DNA of 64,000 nt, from the NCBI GenBank assembly GCA_902563505.1, contig CACEXK010000004.1:19771-83770 (forward strand), in the 5' to 3' direction. Each line of letters starts with the position of its first letter. Position 1 is the stretch's first letter. Below are positions 28,065 to 38,820 of the stretch, piece after piece. Both the position numbers and the translations under genes were made by a program. The stretch is from an uncultured Alphaproteobacteria bacterium (lineage in GTDB: Bacteria; Pseudomonadota; Alphaproteobacteria; Methylaequorales; Methylaequoraceae). The notes beneath the pieces were generated by a model. That model saw nothing but the letters and a program-made list of their open reading frames with translations. It searched no databases and was not told the origin of the DNA.

Positions 28065-29081
28065 ATGGATAAAATACATTTATCAAAAGAAAAAAAACCG
28101 CCAATTTGGTTTATGCGTCAAGCAGGACGATATTTGCCAGAATACCAAAAAATTAGAAAGGAAAAGAAAGATTTTCTAGACCTCTGTTTTTCTCCTGATC
28201 TTGCAAGCAAAATTTCTTTTCAGCCAATTCAAAGGTTTAATTTAGATTTTATTATACTGTTTTGTGATATTCTTGTGATCCCACATTCTCTTGGGCAAAA
28301 AGTTGAATTTATTGATGGTAAAGGACCAGTGCTTGATCCAATATCTTCAATAAAGGATTTAGATTATAAGAACATGACACTGATTTTAAAAAAACTAAAT
28401 CCAGTTTTTGAAACTTTAGATTGTATTTCAAAAAGGAAGAAAGATAAAAAGTTAATTGGTTTTTGTGGAGGTCCATTTACTGTTTTAAATTATATGATTG
28501 AGGGAGGCACGTCAAAAGATCATAAGAAGATTAAAGAATTTATTAAAAATAATAGGTTGAAAGCAAAAGAAATAATAAAAGTGATAACAGATGTTTCATC
28601 GGAATATTTAAAAAAACAAATTGAGAATGGAGCAGACCTAGTTCAGATTTTTGAGTCATGGGCAAGTTTGCTGGATGGAGAAGACTTCAATGAATTCATA
28701 GTAGAACCCAATGCTAAAATAAGTAGGGAGATAAGAGAATATTCAAGAGATGTTAAGATCATTCATTTTCCTAGAGGGTCGAAGAAAAATTTGTTGACAT
28801 TTGTTAATGAAGTTGTATGTGATGTTCTATCTTTAGATGAGAACTTTCCTAACGAAATTATGAGAATAGCAAAAAGAAAAAAAATGGTTTTACAAGGAAA
28901 CTTAAGTCCACAAATACTAGTTGAAGGTGGCGAAAGATTAGAAAGGGAAGTAAAAATCATTCTGGAAAAATTTAAAAACAATAAACATATATTTAATCTT
29001 TCGCACGGCATTTTACCAACCACTCCCATTGAGAATGTAGAAAAAACAATAGAAATTGTAAGAAATTATGAAACTTCCTGA
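28065..29081 (+). CDS. hemE: Uroporphyrinogen decarboxylase
   Basis: 338 residues. Converts uroporphyrinogen III to coproporphyrinogen III in heme synthesis. The N-terminal signature PPIWFMRQAGRYLPEYQKIR carries the substrate-binding Arg and Asn-region, and FCGGPFTVLNYMIEGG is the second family signature. ADLVQIFESWASLL and HGILPTTPIENVEKTI are also characteristic. First gene of a hemE-hemH-hemJ-rho-xthA run; overlaps hemH by 14 nt. Confidence 0.98.
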   Translation: MDKIHLSKEKKPPIWFMRQAGRYLPEYQKIRKEKKDFLDLCFSPDLASKISFQPIQRFNLDFIILFCDILVIPHSLGQKVEFIDGKGPVLDPISSIKDLDYKNMTLILKKLNPVFETLDCISKRKKDKKLIGFCGGPFTVLNYMIEGGTSKDHKKIKEFIKNNRLKAKEIIKVITDVSSEYLKKQIENGADLVQIFESWASLLDGEDFNEFIVEPNAKISREIREYSRDVKIIHFPRGSKKNLLTFVNEVVCDVLSLDENFPNEIMRIAKRKKMVLQGNLSPQILVEGGERLEREVKIILEKFKNNKHIFNLSHGILPTTPIENVEKTIEIVRNYETS

Positions 29082-30072
29082 CAAACACCCCTCACTTCCA
29101 TCAAAAAAAACAGGAATACTTTTAGTTAATCTAGGAACGCCTGACTCAACTAATTGGTTTGATATTAGAAAATACTTGAAAGAATTCTTATCAGACAAAA
29201 GGGTAATAGAATTAAATCCATTAGTTTGGAAAATAATCCTTAATGTTTTTATTTTGACATTTAGACCGTCAAAAACAGCCAAAGCATACAAAGAGATATG
29301 GATGGAAAAAGAAAATATTTCCCCACTAAGATATTATACCGAAAAACAAACAGAAAAATTAAGGGAAAAATTTAAAAGTGAAAACATTAAAGTTGATTAT
29401 GCAATGCGATACGGAAACCCGAGCATTAAAATCAAAATGAAGGAAATGCAAAAAAAAGGTTGTCAAACCATTGTTATACTTCCCTTATACCCTCAATATG
29501 CTGCAGCAACGACGGCAACCGTTTGTGATGAAGTATATCGTTCATTAATGTTAATGAGATGGCAACCAAATATACAAATAATCCCTCATTATGAATCAGA
29601 GCCAATTTATATTGAGGCTTTAAAAAAAAGTGTAACGAATACTTTGAAACAAATAAAATGGAAACCTGATATTATCGTTGCATCTTATCATGGAATACCA
29701 AAAAAGTATTTTGACAAAGGCGATCCTTATCACTGTTATTGCCAAAAAACAACGAGGCTGTTAAAAGAAAAACTAAAAATTAAAATTCCAATCATTACAA
29801 CTTTCCAGTCAAGATTTGGGCCTGACGAATGGCTACAACCTTATACAGACAAGACATTTGAAGATCTTCCAAAAGAAGGAAAGAAAAATATTTTAGTAAT
29901 ATGCCCGGGTTTTGCATCTGACTGTGTTGAAACACTTGAAGAAATTTCGATTCAGGGAAAAGAGAGTTTTGTCGAAAATGGTGGACAAAACTTTCTGATG
30001 ATTCCGTGTTTAAATGATAATACAGACCATATTAAATTACTTGAGCATTTGACTAAAAAATATTTATTTTAA
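29068..30072 (+). CDS. hemH: Ferrochelatase
   Basis: 334 residues. Inserts ferrous iron into protoporphyrin IX, the last step of heme synthesis. Visible signatures: GILLVNLGTPDS near the start, the SPLRYYTE-type loop, YPQYAAATTATVCDEV, the metal-site histidine in ASYHGIPKKYFDKGDPYHCYCQKT, TFQSRFGPDEWLQPYTD, and CPGFASDCVETLEEI with the catalytic Glu. Coupled to hemE by a 14-nt overlap and followed by hemJ. Confidence 0.98.
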   Translation: MKLPDKHPSLPSKKTGILLVNLGTPDSTNWFDIRKYLKEFLSDKRVIELNPLVWKIILNVFILTFRPSKTAKAYKEIWMEKENISPLRYYTEKQTEKLREKFKSENIKVDYAMRYGNPSIKIKMKEMQKKGCQTIVILPLYPQYAAATTATVCDEVYRSLMLMRWQPNIQIIPHYESEPIYIEALKKSVTNTLKQIKWKPDIIVASYHGIPKKYFDKGDPYHCYCQKTTRLLKEKLKIKIPIITTFQSRFGPDEWLQPYTDKTFEDLPKEGKKNILVICPGFASDCVETLEEISIQGKESFVENGGQNFLMIPCLNDNTDHIKLLEHLTKKYLF

Positions 30073-30110
30073 TGAGGTAGATAGATTCTAATGCTATTAA
30101 TGAAAAAATT

Positions 30111-30551
30111 ATGGAGAATTTAAACTATTATCTAATCCTAAAATATTTCCATATCGTATTTGTTACAACATGGATGGCAGGTTTGTTCTATTTACCAAGG
30201 TTGTTTGTTTATCATTCAAAGGTAAAAAGTAATTCAAGTGAGTATAAAATTTTTTTAACAATGGAGTATAAATTACTCAAGTATATTATGAATCCCTCAC
30301 TCGTGCTATCATGGGTTTTTGGGTTACTTTTAGTAATTCATTTAGAAATATATAATGAATTATGGTTAAATTTAAAATTTAGTATGGTTGTTTTAATGTC
30401 AATTTTTCATATGTATTGTGCAAGAATAAGAAAAATTTTTGAGAGTGGAATGAACAGAAATCATGAAAAATTTTTTAGATGGATCAATGAAATTCCAACC
30501 ATACTATTTTTAATTATTATTTTTTTAGTTGTTTTTAAACCATTCGTTTGA
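30111..30551 (+). CDS. hemJ: Protoporphyrinogen oxidase HemJ
   Basis: 146-residue membrane protein with four helices. HemJ (UPF0093) oxidises protoporphyrinogen IX to protoporphyrin IX, the step just before ferrochelatase. The conserved His of helix 1 lies in [26 protein letters not shown]; helix 2 has [22 protein letters not shown]; and [12 protein letters not shown] contributes a third conserved His. The C-terminus [23 protein letters not shown] matches the family. Its place after hemH completes the late heme pathway here. Confidence 0.94.
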   Translation: MENLNYYLILKYFHIVFVTTWMAGLFYLPRLFVYHSKVKSNSSEYKIFLTMEYKLLKYIMNPSLVLSWVFGLLLVIHLEIYNELWLNLKFSMVVLMSIFHMYCARIRKIFESGMNRNHEKFFRWINEIPTILFLIIIFLVVFKPFV

Positions 30552-30603
30552 CAAACTGATACGAATAAATTATAAGGTAAATTCGTTTTTCTCCCTAAAA
30601 ATT

Positions 30604-31860
30604 ATGCACTTAAAAGATTTAAAATCTAAAAGCCCATCAGAGCTCCTCAAAATTGCAGAGGATTTAAAGATCGAAAATGCTGGAACATTGAGAAAGCAAG
30701 ATATGATTTTCTCTATTCTAAAACAAATGGCATTGAATAATGATGCTATTTATGGAGAGGGCGTACTTGAGATTTTGCAAGATGGATTTGGATTTTTGCG
30801 TTCATCAGATGCAAATTATCTTCCAGGACCGGATGATATTTATGTTTCGCCAACACAAATAAAACAAAATAGTCTGAGGACAGGAGACACGGTTGAAGGT
30901 GAAATGAGATCTCCTAGAGACTCAGAAAGATATTTCGCAATTACAAAGATCGATAAAATTAATTTTGAATCAGTAGAAAAAACAAAACAAAGGATTAATT
31001 TTGACAATTTAACACCATTGTATCCTGACGAAAAGCTTAAAATGGAAGTTGAAAATCCAATGGAAAAAGATATTACTCATCGAGTCATGGATCTTATAGC
31101 ACCTCTCGGAAAAGGCCAAAGGGCCCTGATTGTAGCTCCTCCTCGGACAGGAAAAACCGTCATGTTACAAAATATTGCTCATTCTATAACATCCAATCAT
31201 CCCGAAGTTTATTTGATTGTTCTACTGATTGATGAAAGACCGGAAGAGGTAACTGACATGATTCGCTCAGTTAAGGGGGAGGTTGTTTCCTCAACATTTG
31301 ATGAGCCAGCAGTTAGACATGTTGCTGTTTCTGAGATGGTTATTTCAAAAGCCAAAAGGCTTGTTGAACATAAAAGAGATGTTGTAATTTTATTAGATTC
31401 AATTACAAGATTAGCTCGTGCTTATAACACGCAAGTTCCTAGCTCAGGAAAAGTTTTGACAGGTGGTGTTGATGCCAATGCATTGCAGAGACCCAAAAGA
31501 TTTTTTGGGGCAGCAAGAAATATTGAAGAGGGAGGCTCACTTACAATAATAGGAACTGCATTAGTTGATACTGGATCAAGAATGGACGAAGTAATTTTTG
31601 AAGAATTCAAGGGTACTGGCAATTCCGAAATTATTTTAGATAGAAAGTTATCAGATAAAAGAGTGTTTCCATCCATTGATGTAACTAAATCTGGAACTAG
31701 AAAAGAAGAATTGTTAGTCTCTAAAGAAGATCTATCTAAAATGTGGATTTTGAGGAAGATCCTAATGCCTATGGGAGTGAACGACTCAATGGAGTTTCTA
31801 ATTGATAAAATCAAAAACTCTAAAAATAATGCAGACTTTTTTGAGTCAATGAAATCTTGA
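30604..31860 (+). CDS. rho: Transcription termination factor Rho
   Basis: ATP-dependent RNA helicase that ends transcription. I start it at ATG 30604 ([15 protein letters not shown]), giving 418 residues; the frame is open further upstream into hemJ, but Rho proteins begin at this helix. Order: Rho-N domain, cold-shock-like RNA domain ([33 protein letters not shown]), then the RecA-like motor with Walker A ([15 protein letters not shown]), [13 protein letters not shown], and Q-loop/R-loop motifs ([21 protein letters not shown]). Full length, normal. Confidence 0.98.
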   Translation: MHLKDLKSKSPSELLKIAEDLKIENAGTLRKQDMIFSILKQMALNNDAIYGEGVLEILQDGFGFLRSSDANYLPGPDDIYVSPTQIKQNSLRTGDTVEGEMRSPRDSERYFAITKIDKINFESVEKTKQRINFDNLTPLYPDEKLKMEVENPMEKDITHRVMDLIAPLGKGQRALIVAPPRTGKTVMLQNIAHSITSNHPEVYLIVLLIDERPEEVTDMIRSVKGEVVSSTFDEPAVRHVAVSEMVISKAKRLVEHKRDVVILLDSITRLARAYNTQVPSSGKVLTGGVDANALQRPKRFFGAARNIEEGGSLTIIGTALVDTGSRMDEVIFEEFKGTGNSEIILDRKLSDKRVFPSIDVTKSGTRKEELLVSKEDLSKMWILRKILMPMGVNDSMEFLIDKIKNSKNNADFFESMKS

Positions 31861-32642
31861 TGAAAATTATAAGTTGGAATCTTAATTCAATCAGAGCAAG
31901 GAAAGAACAACTACTTCAGATTTTAAAAAAAGAAAAACCTGATTTTCTCTGTCTTCAGGAAACAAAGGTTACTAATCAATCCTTTCCAGAAGAACAAATA
32001 AAAAAACTAAACTATTTTATTTTTAAAAACGGAATGGCCTCTTACAATGGGGTTGCGATCTTATCTAGGCATAACATTGAAAACTACAATATAAATAATT
32101 TTTGTGGAAAACCTGACTGTCGACACATAGAGTTAATTTATAAAAAAATTAAAATCCATTCAATTTATGTTCCTGCAGGAGGGGATGAGCCGAATCCTCT
32201 TAGAAATGAGAAGTTTGATCACAAACTTAAATTTCTTGACGAAATGTTAATTTTTTTCATGAAAAACAAAAATCACAATCACATTATTTGTGGGGACCTA
32301 AATGTTGCACCTTTGGAAGATGATGTATGGTCACATAAAAGTTTGAGAAATGTAGTCAGTCATACAAGAATAGAAAGAGAAAAAATTTTAAAAATTTTAG
32401 AAACTTGTAACTTTGAAGATACAGTTCGAAAATTTATTGCTCCGCCAAAAAATGTCTTTACTTGGTGGAGTTATAGATCACCTGATTTTTCAGTTAATAA
32501 TAGAGGACGAAGACTTGATCATATTTGGATATCTAAAAACAGTTTTTTAAAATCAAATAGTGCATCAATTATGAAAGATTATAGAAAAATTATCAAACCC
32601 TCGGATCATGTTCCGATATGTGCCAACATTTCTATAAGATAA
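31860..32642 (+). CDS. xthA: Exodeoxyribonuclease III family AP endonuclease
   Basis: 260 residues from ATG 31860, which overlaps the last base of the rho stop (TGATG). Base-excision repair enzyme cutting at abasic sites. Signature motifs: IISWNLNSIRARKEQL, LCLQETKV (metal-binding Glu), YVPAGGDEPNPL-type loop, IICGDLNVAP (Asp/Asn), NRGRRLDHIWIS, and catalytic KPSDHVPI near the end. It is convergent with the HIT gene. Confidence 0.95.
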   Translation: MKIISWNLNSIRARKEQLLQILKKEKPDFLCLQETKVTNQSFPEEQIKKLNYFIFKNGMASYNGVAILSRHNIENYNINNFCGKPDCRHIELIYKKIKIHSIYVPAGGDEPNPLRNEKFDHKLKFLDEMLIFFMKNKNHNHIICGDLNVAPLEDDVWSHKSLRNVVSHTRIEREKILKILETCNFEDTVRKFIAPPKNVFTWWSYRSPDFSVNNRGRRLDHIWISKNSFLKSNSASIMKDYRKIIKPSDHVPICANISIR

Positions 32643-32652
32643 ATTCTCTTTA

Positions 32653-33018
32653 CTAAGGAACTATTTTTCCCAAAAGTTTACCAGACAAAATATGAAAGTG
32701 AAGGTGTGGAACTTCCTGCCCCCCCCTCTTACCTATGTTAGTTATTAACCTATATCCATCTATCAAATTTTCTTGATCAATAATTTTCTTTATAGTTTTA
32801 AAAAAGCTGGCGATTATTTTATCATTAGATCTTGTTACAAAATCATCAAAGCTGCAAAATTTTTGTTTTGGTATTACTAAAATATGAACAGGTGCTTGAG
32901 GCCTTATATCTTTAAATGCATATACATTGTTATCTTCATACACCTTCTCTGAGGGGATTTCATTCCTCAAGATTTTAGCAAAAATATTCCCATCATCATA
33001 ATTTATGATATCAATCAC
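32653..33018 (-). CDS. HIT-family nucleotide-binding protein (HinT-like)
   Basis: 121 residues. The histidine triad is VPHLHFHILSG near the C-terminus; the start NIFAKILRNEIPSEKVYEDNNVYAFKDIRPQAPVHILVIPK matches the HinT group, which hydrolyses nucleoside phosphoramidates. It overlaps hisE by 8 nt, and HIT genes are commonly attached to the end of his clusters in Alphaproteobacteria. Confidence 0.94.
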   Translation of the reverse strand: MIDIINYDDGNIFAKILRNEIPSEKVYEDNNVYAFKDIRPQAPVHILVIPKQKFCSFDDFVTRSNDKIIASFFKTIKKIIDQENLIDGYRLITNIGKRGGQEVPHLHFHILSGKLLGKIVP

Positions 33019-33301
33019 TTTTCATCCTTTTTTCTAAAACTTTAAAGACATCTTCTATTGATAGGTCGTTAAATTCTAGAAGTATTATAAGATGAAATAA
33101 TAAGTCGGCAGATTCATCTAAGATTTCGTTTTTGCTTTCTGCTAAAAAAGCTGAAACAACTTCCACAGCCTCCTCACCAAGCTTATTTGCTATCTTTACT
33201 TTGCCTTTTTTAAAAAGTTTAGCCACATAAGAATCTTTTGGCATATCCTTTTTTCTCAGCTTAATTATCTCTTCTAAATGCTTTATTACCTTGTCATTCA
33301 T
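33011..33301 (-). CDS. hisE: Phosphoribosyl-ATP pyrophosphatase
   Basis: 96 residues. Second step of histidine synthesis. The MazG-like fold shows SYVAKLFKKGKVKIANKLGEEAVEVVSAFL and the ESADLLFHLIILLEF acidic metal-binding helix (E..ADLLFH), diagnostic of HisE. Last his gene of the cluster; 4 nt after hisF. Confidence 0.96.
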   Translation of the reverse strand: MNDKVIKHLEEIIKLRKKDMPKDSYVAKLFKKGKVKIANKLGEEAVEVVSAFLAESKNEILDESADLLFHLIILLEFNDLSIEDVFKVLEKRMKSD

Positions 33302-33305
33302 TTTT

Positions 33306-34076
33306 CTAGCTTTTTGTGTAATCCATTCTTACATCAATACCATTAGAAATTAAATGTTTTTTTACCTCTGTGACTGTAAATTTACCAAAATGAAAGACTG
33401 AAGCGGCTAGCAACGCCGATGCTCCTCCAAACTTTACCCCATCCACAAAATCATCGAGTGATCCAACTCCCCCAGATGCTATAACTGGAATTTTTAATTT
33501 TTTAGAAATTATTTTTGTTAAATCAAGATCAAAACCGCTATTAGTTCCGTCTTTGTCCATGGAAGTTAAAAGAATTTCCCCGGCTCCCAATGATTCTGCT
33601 TTTTCCGCCCACTCAATTGCATCCAATCCTGTATCAATTCTTCCTCCATTTATATAAACATTCCAGCTATTAGATTTTTTTTTTGCATCAATTGCAACCA
33701 CTATACATTGATTACCAAACTTTTCCGCGCCTTTGGTAATAAGATTAGGATCTTTAATTGCAGAACTATTTATGGAAACTTTGTCAGCACCCACAGACAG
33801 GAAGTTTTTCATATCTTTGATATTTCTTATACCTCCACCAACAGTTAGTGGAACAAAACATTGGTTTGCTGTCTTTTCAATGATATCAACCATCGCATTT
33901 CTTTTTTCATGAGTGGCTGTTATGTCTAAAAATGTAATCTCATCTGCACCGTTTTTACTATAAATACTTGCTTGTTCAACAGGATCACCTGCATCTTTTA
34001 AATTCACAAAATTTATTCCTTTAACAACTCTTCCATTGTTAACATCCAGACAAGGAATGATTCTTGTTTTTAGCAT
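33306..34076 (-). CDS. hisF: Imidazole glycerol phosphate synthase, cyclase subunit HisF
   Basis: 256 residues. (Beta/alpha)8 barrel that, with HisH, makes imidazole glycerol phosphate and AICAR. Catalytic Asp in [14 protein letters not shown] (D11) and Asp in VVAIDAKKK (about D130). Phosphate-binding VGGGIR and IASGGVGS repeats are present, as in all HisA/HisF barrels. Its ATG shares one base with the hisA stop. Confidence 0.98.
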   Translation of the reverse strand: MLKTRIIPCLDVNNGRVVKGINFVNLKDAGDPVEQASIYSKNGADEITFLDITATHEKRNAMVDIIEKTANQCFVPLTVGGGIRNIKDMKNFLSVGADKVSINSSAIKDPNLITKGAEKFGNQCIVVAIDAKKKSNSWNVYINGGRIDTGLDAIEWAEKAESLGAGEILLTSMDKDGTNSGFDLDLTKIISKKLKIPVIASGGVGSLDDFVDGVKFGGASALLAASVFHFGKFTVTEVKKHLISNGIDVRMDYTKS

Positions 34077-34801
34077 CAGCTTCCCAAAATTTTTATAGCT
34101 TCATTTACCTTAATTTTTTTTTCATATATTGCTCGACCCACAATAACTCCATCAAGGTTTTTTGCATTTATGGATTTTAATTTTCTCAGATCATTCAAAT
34201 TCGAAACTCCTCCAGAAGCAATTATTTTCATTGATGTTGAATTTAAAATTTTACATATTTCTTCTGTATTCACTCCTTCTAAAACACCATCTTTTTCAAT
34301 ATCAGTAAATATTAATGCAGAGACGCCTGCGTCTTCATAAATTTTTATAATTTCATTTATAGTGACTTTACTTGTTTTTGTCCAACCGTCCGATGCAACA
34401 AAACCTTTTTTTGCATCTACTCCGACAGCAATTGTGTTAGGAAACATCTTGCAAATTTTCTTTACAAGTTTTGGATTTTTTATAGCTAATGTGCCCAGTA
34501 CAATTCTATTAATTCCATTTTCAAAAAGATACTCCACAGTATTTATATCTCTAATTCCACCCCCTACTTGAATCGAACATTTTAGTTTTTTTTTAACATC
34601 TATAAAAAGCTCATGGTTAAGATTTTTTCCTTTAAATGCTCCATCAATATCAACCATATGAATCCATGTAGCCCCCATTTTTTGGAAATATTTTGCTTGT
34701 TCCACAGGATCGTCATTATAAAAAGTTATTTGATTTATTTCTCCCTTTTTAAGTCTGATACATTTTCCATCTTTTAAATCTATTGCAGGATAGAGAATCA
34801 T
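34076..34801 (-). CDS. hisA: ProFAR isomerase HisA
   Basis: 241 residues. Isomerises the aminoaldose ProFAR in histidine synthesis. Barrel paralogue of HisF with catalytic Asp in [15 protein letters not shown] (D8) and in [17 protein letters not shown] (about D129). QVGGGIRD and IASGGVSN carry the two phosphate-binding sites. One-base contacts with both neighbours show tight coupling. Confidence 0.98.
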   Translation of the reverse strand: MILYPAIDLKDGKCIRLKKGEINQITFYNDDPVEQAKYFQKMGATWIHMVDIDGAFKGKNLNHELFIDVKKKLKCSIQVGGGIRDINTVEYLFENGINRIVLGTLAIKNPKLVKKICKMFPNTIAVGVDAKKGFVASDGWTKTSKVTINEIIKIYEDAGVSALIFTDIEKDGVLEGVNTEEICKILNSTSMKIIASGGVSNLNDLRKLKSINAKNLDGVIVGRAIYEKKIKVNEAIKILGS

Positions 34802-35454
34802 TAAAACTCCTCACATTCTAGAAAAGTTTTCAAAAAAGCAAGACCAAAATTATGACTTTTTTCTGGGTGAAATTGTGTTCCAATTATATTAGATTTCGAA
34901 ACCATTGCAGTGATCTCTTGTCCATATTTTGTTGTTACAACTTTCTCAGATTCATTTTCAAGAAAGAAATTATAACTATGAACAAAATAGGCGGTAACTC
35001 TCTCCAAATTAGTTTTCTTTCTTAATTCTTTTATGAAATTAGTATCTTTTTTAAATTCAAGTTCATTCCATCCCATGTGCGGGATTTTTAGTTTATTGAT
35101 AGTGGGCTTAATTTTTTTCACTTCACCTTTTATCCAATTAAGACCTGAAAAAATTCCATTTTCGTGACCAACAGTTGCTAGCATCTGCATTCCAACACAT
35201 ATTCCTAAAAATGGAGTTTTATCATTCAAAACTTTTTCTTCCAGAACTTCTCGAACAGAGATTTGCTTTAACCCCGATATGCAAGATTGAAATGCTCCAA
35301 CACCTGGTAAGATTATATGTGTTGATTTTTTTATCTCTGAATAATTATTGGTGACAATTAATTTTTTCTTTCCCTCCTCGCACAGATAATTAAACGCATT
35401 ATAAACCGATTTTATATTACCGGAACCATAATCAATAATTGAAATTAAACTCAT
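34801..35454 (-). CDS. hisH: Imidazole glycerol phosphate synthase, glutaminase subunit HisH
   Basis: 217 residues, class I glutamine amidotransferase that feeds ammonia to HisF. Nucleophile Cys in FLGICVGMQML, catalytic His and Glu in GTQFHPEKSHNFG. Start: ISIIDYGSGNIKSVYNAF; VTAYFVHSYNF is also typical. Touches hisA and the DUF2628 gene by single-base overlaps. Confidence 0.97.
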   Translation of the reverse strand: MSLISIIDYGSGNIKSVYNAFNYLCEEGKKKLIVTNNYSEIKKSTHIILPGVGAFQSCISGLKQISVREVLEEKVLNDKTPFLGICVGMQMLATVGHENGIFSGLNWIKGEVKKIKPTINKLKIPHMGWNELEFKKDTNFIKELRKKTNLERVTAYFVHSYNFFLENESEKVVTTKYGQEITAMVSKSNIIGTQFHPEKSHNFGLAFLKTFLECEEF

Positions 35455-35795
35455 TAAGTTTGTTCTGAGAAATAAGTTAATAGAGCCTTTTTATTTGAGC
35501 TGGCAGTGATTACCTTTTTTGCAGTAAAATTTGAAACAATTAAGTTTTGGATAAGCAAATCTTTCCCAAGAAATGCCCAAAATAATTGAGAGAAAAATAT
35601 AAAAATTATCAATGATTCTTTATAAAAAATTTCCAGGAAACACATAACACTCAAGTTTATCAAAGAATAAAACCACAAACCCTTTATCAACCCCCAAAAA
35701 GGACCAAAAATTAATGCAAAATAACTAAATCCATTATCTAGTGCTTTGAAATCTTTATCTTTCAAATTATTTTTGAAAATAAAATATGTTTTCAT
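35454..35795 (-). CDS. DUF2628-like small membrane protein
   Basis: 113 residues. The pattern GFSYFALIFGPFWGLIKGLWFYSL followed by two more hydrophobic helices matches DUF2628, a family of unknown function. Genes of this family often sit between hisB and hisH in Alphaproteobacteria, as here. It is inside the his operon with a 1-nt overlap to hisH and 6 nt to hisB, but nothing in the sequence suggests a part in histidine synthesis. Confidence 0.75.
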   Translation of the reverse strand: MKTYFIFKNNLKDKDFKALDNGFSYFALIFGPFWGLIKGLWFYSLINLSVMCFLEIFYKESLIIFIFFSQLFWAFLGKDLLIQNLIVSNFTAKKVITASSNKKALLTYFSEQT

Positions 35796-35801
35796 ATTTT
35801 T

Positions 35802-36389
35802 TTAAAGCGTACCTTTAGTTGATGGGATTTCGCCCTTCCTTTTTAAATCAATTTCAACGGCTTCGCGTAGCGCCCTGGCAAGGCCTTTAAAACAAGACTC
35901 TATAATATGATGATTATTTTCTCCGTAAAGATTTTCTACATGAAGGGTAATCCCTGAGCTTTGCGCAAAAGCTTGAAACCATTCTTTGAAAAGCTCTGTA
36001 TCCATTTCACCCAACTTAGGTTTTGTCAAATTGACATTCCAAACGAGGTAAGGTCTGTTTGAACAATCTACAACTACTCTTGATAATGTTTCATCCATTG
36101 CAGACAAAGCCTGTCCAAATCGTTTAATTCCTTTTCTATCTCCAAGAGATTTTGTAAGAGCTTCTCCAAGTGCTAATGCGCTATCTTCAGTAGTATGATG
36201 ATAGTCAATGTGGAGATCTCCTTGTGCTTTTATTGAAATATCAAACATGCTGTGTTTTGCGAGCTGTTCAATCATATGATCTAGAAAGCCAATCCCTGTT
36301 TCAATTTTACTTTTTCCATTTCCATCTAGATCTAAATCAACTTTTATCTCTGTTTCTTTAGTTTTTCTGTTGATAGAATATTTTCTCAT
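35802..36389 (-). CDS. hisB: Imidazoleglycerol-phosphate dehydratase
   Basis: 195 residues, monofunctional HisB. Converts imidazole glycerol phosphate to imidazole acetol phosphate using two manganese sites. Signatures: [34 protein letters not shown] (metal His/Glu), [16 protein letters not shown], and [22 protein letters not shown]. First gene of the his cluster on this strand, divergent from hslV across 73 nt. Confidence 0.98.
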   Translation of the reverse strand: MRKYSINRKTKETEIKVDLDLDGNGKSKIETGIGFLDHMIEQLAKHSMFDISIKAQGDLHIDYHHTTEDSALALGEALTKSLGDRKGIKRFGQALSAMDETLSRVVVDCSNRPYLVWNVNLTKPKLGEMDTELFKEWFQAFAQSSGITLHVENLYGENNHHIIESCFKGLARALREAVEIDLKRKGEIPSTKGTL

Positions 36390-36462
36390 AAATAAATTTT
36401 ATTGGATATTAAATTTAAAATATATAGATTAATATTAATTTTATCAACGAGATGTAAAATTT

Positions 36463-37014
36463 ATGGAAGAAAAAAGTAAATATGAAAAATGGTATGGAAC
36501 AACAATTGTTTCAGTCAGAAAAAACAATCATGTTGTAATCGCGGGAGATGGCCAAGTAACCTTGGGTGATACAGTAGTTAAATCTAATGCTAGAAAAGTT
36601 AGATCTTTGGCAAGTGGGAAAGTTATTACTGGTTTTGCTGGTGCTACTGCAGATGCTTTTGCATTGTTTGAGAGATTAGAATCAAAGTTGGAAAAAAGTT
36701 CAAATAATTTAATGAGAGCTTGTGTTGAGATGGCTAAGGATTGGCGTACTGACAGGTATTTGAGAAGACTGGAAGCTATGATGGTGGTTGCAGATAAGGA
36801 TGCTAGTTTAATTCTTAGTGGAAATGGTGATGTCTTAGAGCCTAAAGATGGTCTGATGGCTATAGGTTCAGGAGGTAATTATGCCCTTGCGGCCGCTAGA
36901 GCATTATTCAAATCAAAACTAAGTGCAGAGCAAATTGCTAAGCAAAGCCTTGAAATAGCTGCTGAATTATGTATTTACACAAATGATAACATAATAATAG
37001 AGACTATTAAATGA
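36463..37014 (+). CDS. hslV: ATP-dependent protease subunit HslV
   Basis: 183 residues. Proteasome-like peptidase; a short propeptide ends at WYG and the mature enzyme starts at Thr13 ([28 protein letters not shown]), the catalytic nucleophile. [14 protein letters not shown] near the C-terminus is also typical. Works as a double hexamer capped by HslU. Overlaps hslU by 4 nt. Confidence 0.98.
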   Translation: MEEKSKYEKWYGTTIVSVRKNNHVVIAGDGQVTLGDTVVKSNARKVRSLASGKVITGFAGATADAFALFERLESKLEKSSNNLMRACVEMAKDWRTDRYLRRLEAMMVVADKDASLILSGNGDVLEPKDGLMAIGSGGNYALAAARALFKSKLSAEQIAKQSLEIAAELCIYTNDNIIIETIK

Positions 37015-38321
37015 CATCATTTACCCCAAGAGAAATTGTTTCCGAGCTTGATAGATTTATTGTCGGACAAGAATCAGCAAAGCGTTCTGTAGCAATTGCA
37101 CTTAGAAATAGGTGGAGAAGGCAGCAGATTGAAGGCTCTTTGAAAGAAGAAGTGCTTCCAAAAAATATTTTAATGATTGGTCCTACGGGCGTAGGTAAAA
37201 CCGAAATTGCTAGAAGACTGGCTAGATTAGCTGACGCTCCTTTTATCAAAGTCGAAGCCACAAAATTTACTGAGGTTGGGTATGTAGGGAGAGATGTAGA
37301 GCAGATAATAAGGGATTTAGTTGAAATTTCAATTAATAACAATAAAGAAAATTTAAAAAAAGAAGTAAAGGCTAAAGCCGAGCTCAATGCAGAAAAAAGA
37401 GTTATAAATGCACTTGTTGGTTCATCAGCGACAAATCAAACCCGTGAAAAATATAAAAAAATGCTTCGAAACGGAGAATTAGATAATCAAGAGATTGAAA
37501 TTGAGCTCTCTACACAAACAGGTTCTTCGCTCAAGTCAATGGAAATTCCTGGAATGCCAGGCGGTATGATGGGCATGATTAATTTGGGTGATTTATTTGG
37601 AAAAGGTTTCGGGCAAAAGAAAGAAAAAAGGAAGCTGAGTGTTAAGGAATCTTACGATTTTCTCATAGATGAAGAATCAGAAAAACTTATTGATAATGAA
37701 AATTTAACCAAAAGGGCAATTGATAATGTTGAACAAGACGGAATTGTTTTTATTGATGAGATTGATAAAATTTGCGGTAAAAATAGTCGTGGTACTGCTG
37801 AAGTCAGTAGAGAGGGGGTGCAACGTGATTTACTCCCTTTAATCGAGGGCTCAACAGTCACAACCAAGTATGGTTCAGTGAAAACAGACCACATTCTTTT
37901 TATCGCGTCAGGTGCTTTCCATGTTGCTAAGCCATCTGATTTACTTCCAGAACTTCAAGGTAGGCTCCCAAACAGGGTTGAACTATCTGCTTTATCTAAA
38001 GATGATTTTGTAAAAATTTTAAAAGAACCAGAAAATAATTTAATTAGGCAATATGTCGAGCTAATTGCAACCGAGGGAGTAAATTTGAATATTACTGATA
38101 CAGCTATTTCTGAAATTGCTAACATTGCTTCAAAAGTAAATGATGAAATAGAAAATATCGGCGCTAGAAGACTTCATACAATATTAGAAAAAGTTCTTGA
38201 AGATATAAGCTTTTCTGCCTCTGAGAAAAAAAAGCAAATAATAAAAATAGATGATCAATATGTGAAGAAACAAATTGGGGATATATATAAAGACTCAGAC
38301 CTTACAAAATTTATTCTTTAA
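37011..38321 (+). CDS. hslU: ATP-dependent protease ATPase subunit HslU
   Basis: 436 residues. AAA+ unfoldase partner of Hsl[37 protein letters not shown] start; Walker [33 protein letters not shown] pore and intermediate segments; Walker [13 protein letters not shown]; sensor [18 protein letters not shown]. The C-terminus (DLTKFIL) inserts into HslV in known structures, and this hydrophobic end is kept. Its last 11 bases overlap the Smr gene. Confidence 0.98.
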   Translation: MTSFTPREIVSELDRFIVGQESAKRSVAIALRNRWRRQQIEGSLKEEVLPKNILMIGPTGVGKTEIARRLARLADAPFIKVEATKFTEVGYVGRDVEQIIRDLVEISINNNKENLKKEVKAKAELNAEKRVINALVGSSATNQTREKYKKMLRNGELDNQEIEIELSTQTGSSLKSMEIPGMPGGMMGMINLGDLFGKGFGQKKEKRKLSVKESYDFLIDEESEKLIDNENLTKRAIDNVEQDGIVFIDEIDKICGKNSRGTAEVSREGVQRDLLPLIEGSTVTTKYGSVKTDHILFIASGAFHVAKPSDLLPELQGRLPNRVELSALSKDDFVKILKEPENNLIRQYVELIATEGVNLNITDTAISEIANIASKVNDEIENIGARRLHTILEKVLEDISFSASEKKKQIIKIDDQYVKKQIGDIYKDSDLTKFIL

Positions 38322-38820
38322 TTTTCTTCAGGTACACTAGCAATGCACCATCACCTCCTTTGTCTGGTGGAGCTTTGTCGAACCAAAGAATTTTTCTTGA
38401 GAATAATTCTGAATTTAATAATTTTGGAACATTCTCTTTCAGTTTTCCTGTTCCTTTCCATCCAAAATCAACAGAACTTCTATAACCCTTTCCTGTGATT
38501 ATTAAAACCAGTCTTATTTGATTTTCAAAACTTTCCTCAATAAATTTAGTTACTTTTTTTTGAGACTCTTCCCAAGTTTTTCCATGAAGATCTAGAATTG
38601 ATTCAATCTTGATTTTACCTTTTTTGATTCTTTTTAGTGTGTTTTTTTCTAAATTTTTCCCAGAAAAATTTTTAATTTCTTGTGATTGTTCTATTTCAAA
38701 TTCATCCTTTTGGAAATTTAAAGTAACATTAGGATTTTTTTTCAAAAATGTTTTTGCCTTACCTGAATCTTTTATTGGCTTTACTTGTTTTTTGAATAGT
38801 TCCCATTCATCGTCATTCAT
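38311..38820 (-). CDS. Smr-domain protein
   Basis: 169 residues. A variable Lys-rich first half is followed by an Smr domain (about 85-168): [26 protein letters not shown], then [11 protein letters not shown] and [21 protein letters not shown]. The LDLHG and GKG motifs are conserved in Smr nucleases; the alphaproteobacterial group has no established substrate. Directly follows mltA (no gap) on the same strand. Confidence 0.9.
   Translation of the reverse strand: MNDDEWELFKKQVKPIKDSGKAKTFLKKNPNVTLNFQKDEFEIEQSQEIKNFSGKNLEKNTLKRIKKGKIKIESILDLHGKTWEESQKKVTKFIEESFENQIRLVLIITGKGYRSSVDFGWKGTGKLKENVPKLLNSELFSRKILWFDKAPPDKGGDGALLVYLKKIKE

Noticed and set aside
30529..30603. Upstream extension of the rho frame into hemJ
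   Set aside because: The extra 25 residues are unlike Rho and overlap hemJ; ATG 30604 gives the normal 418 residues.
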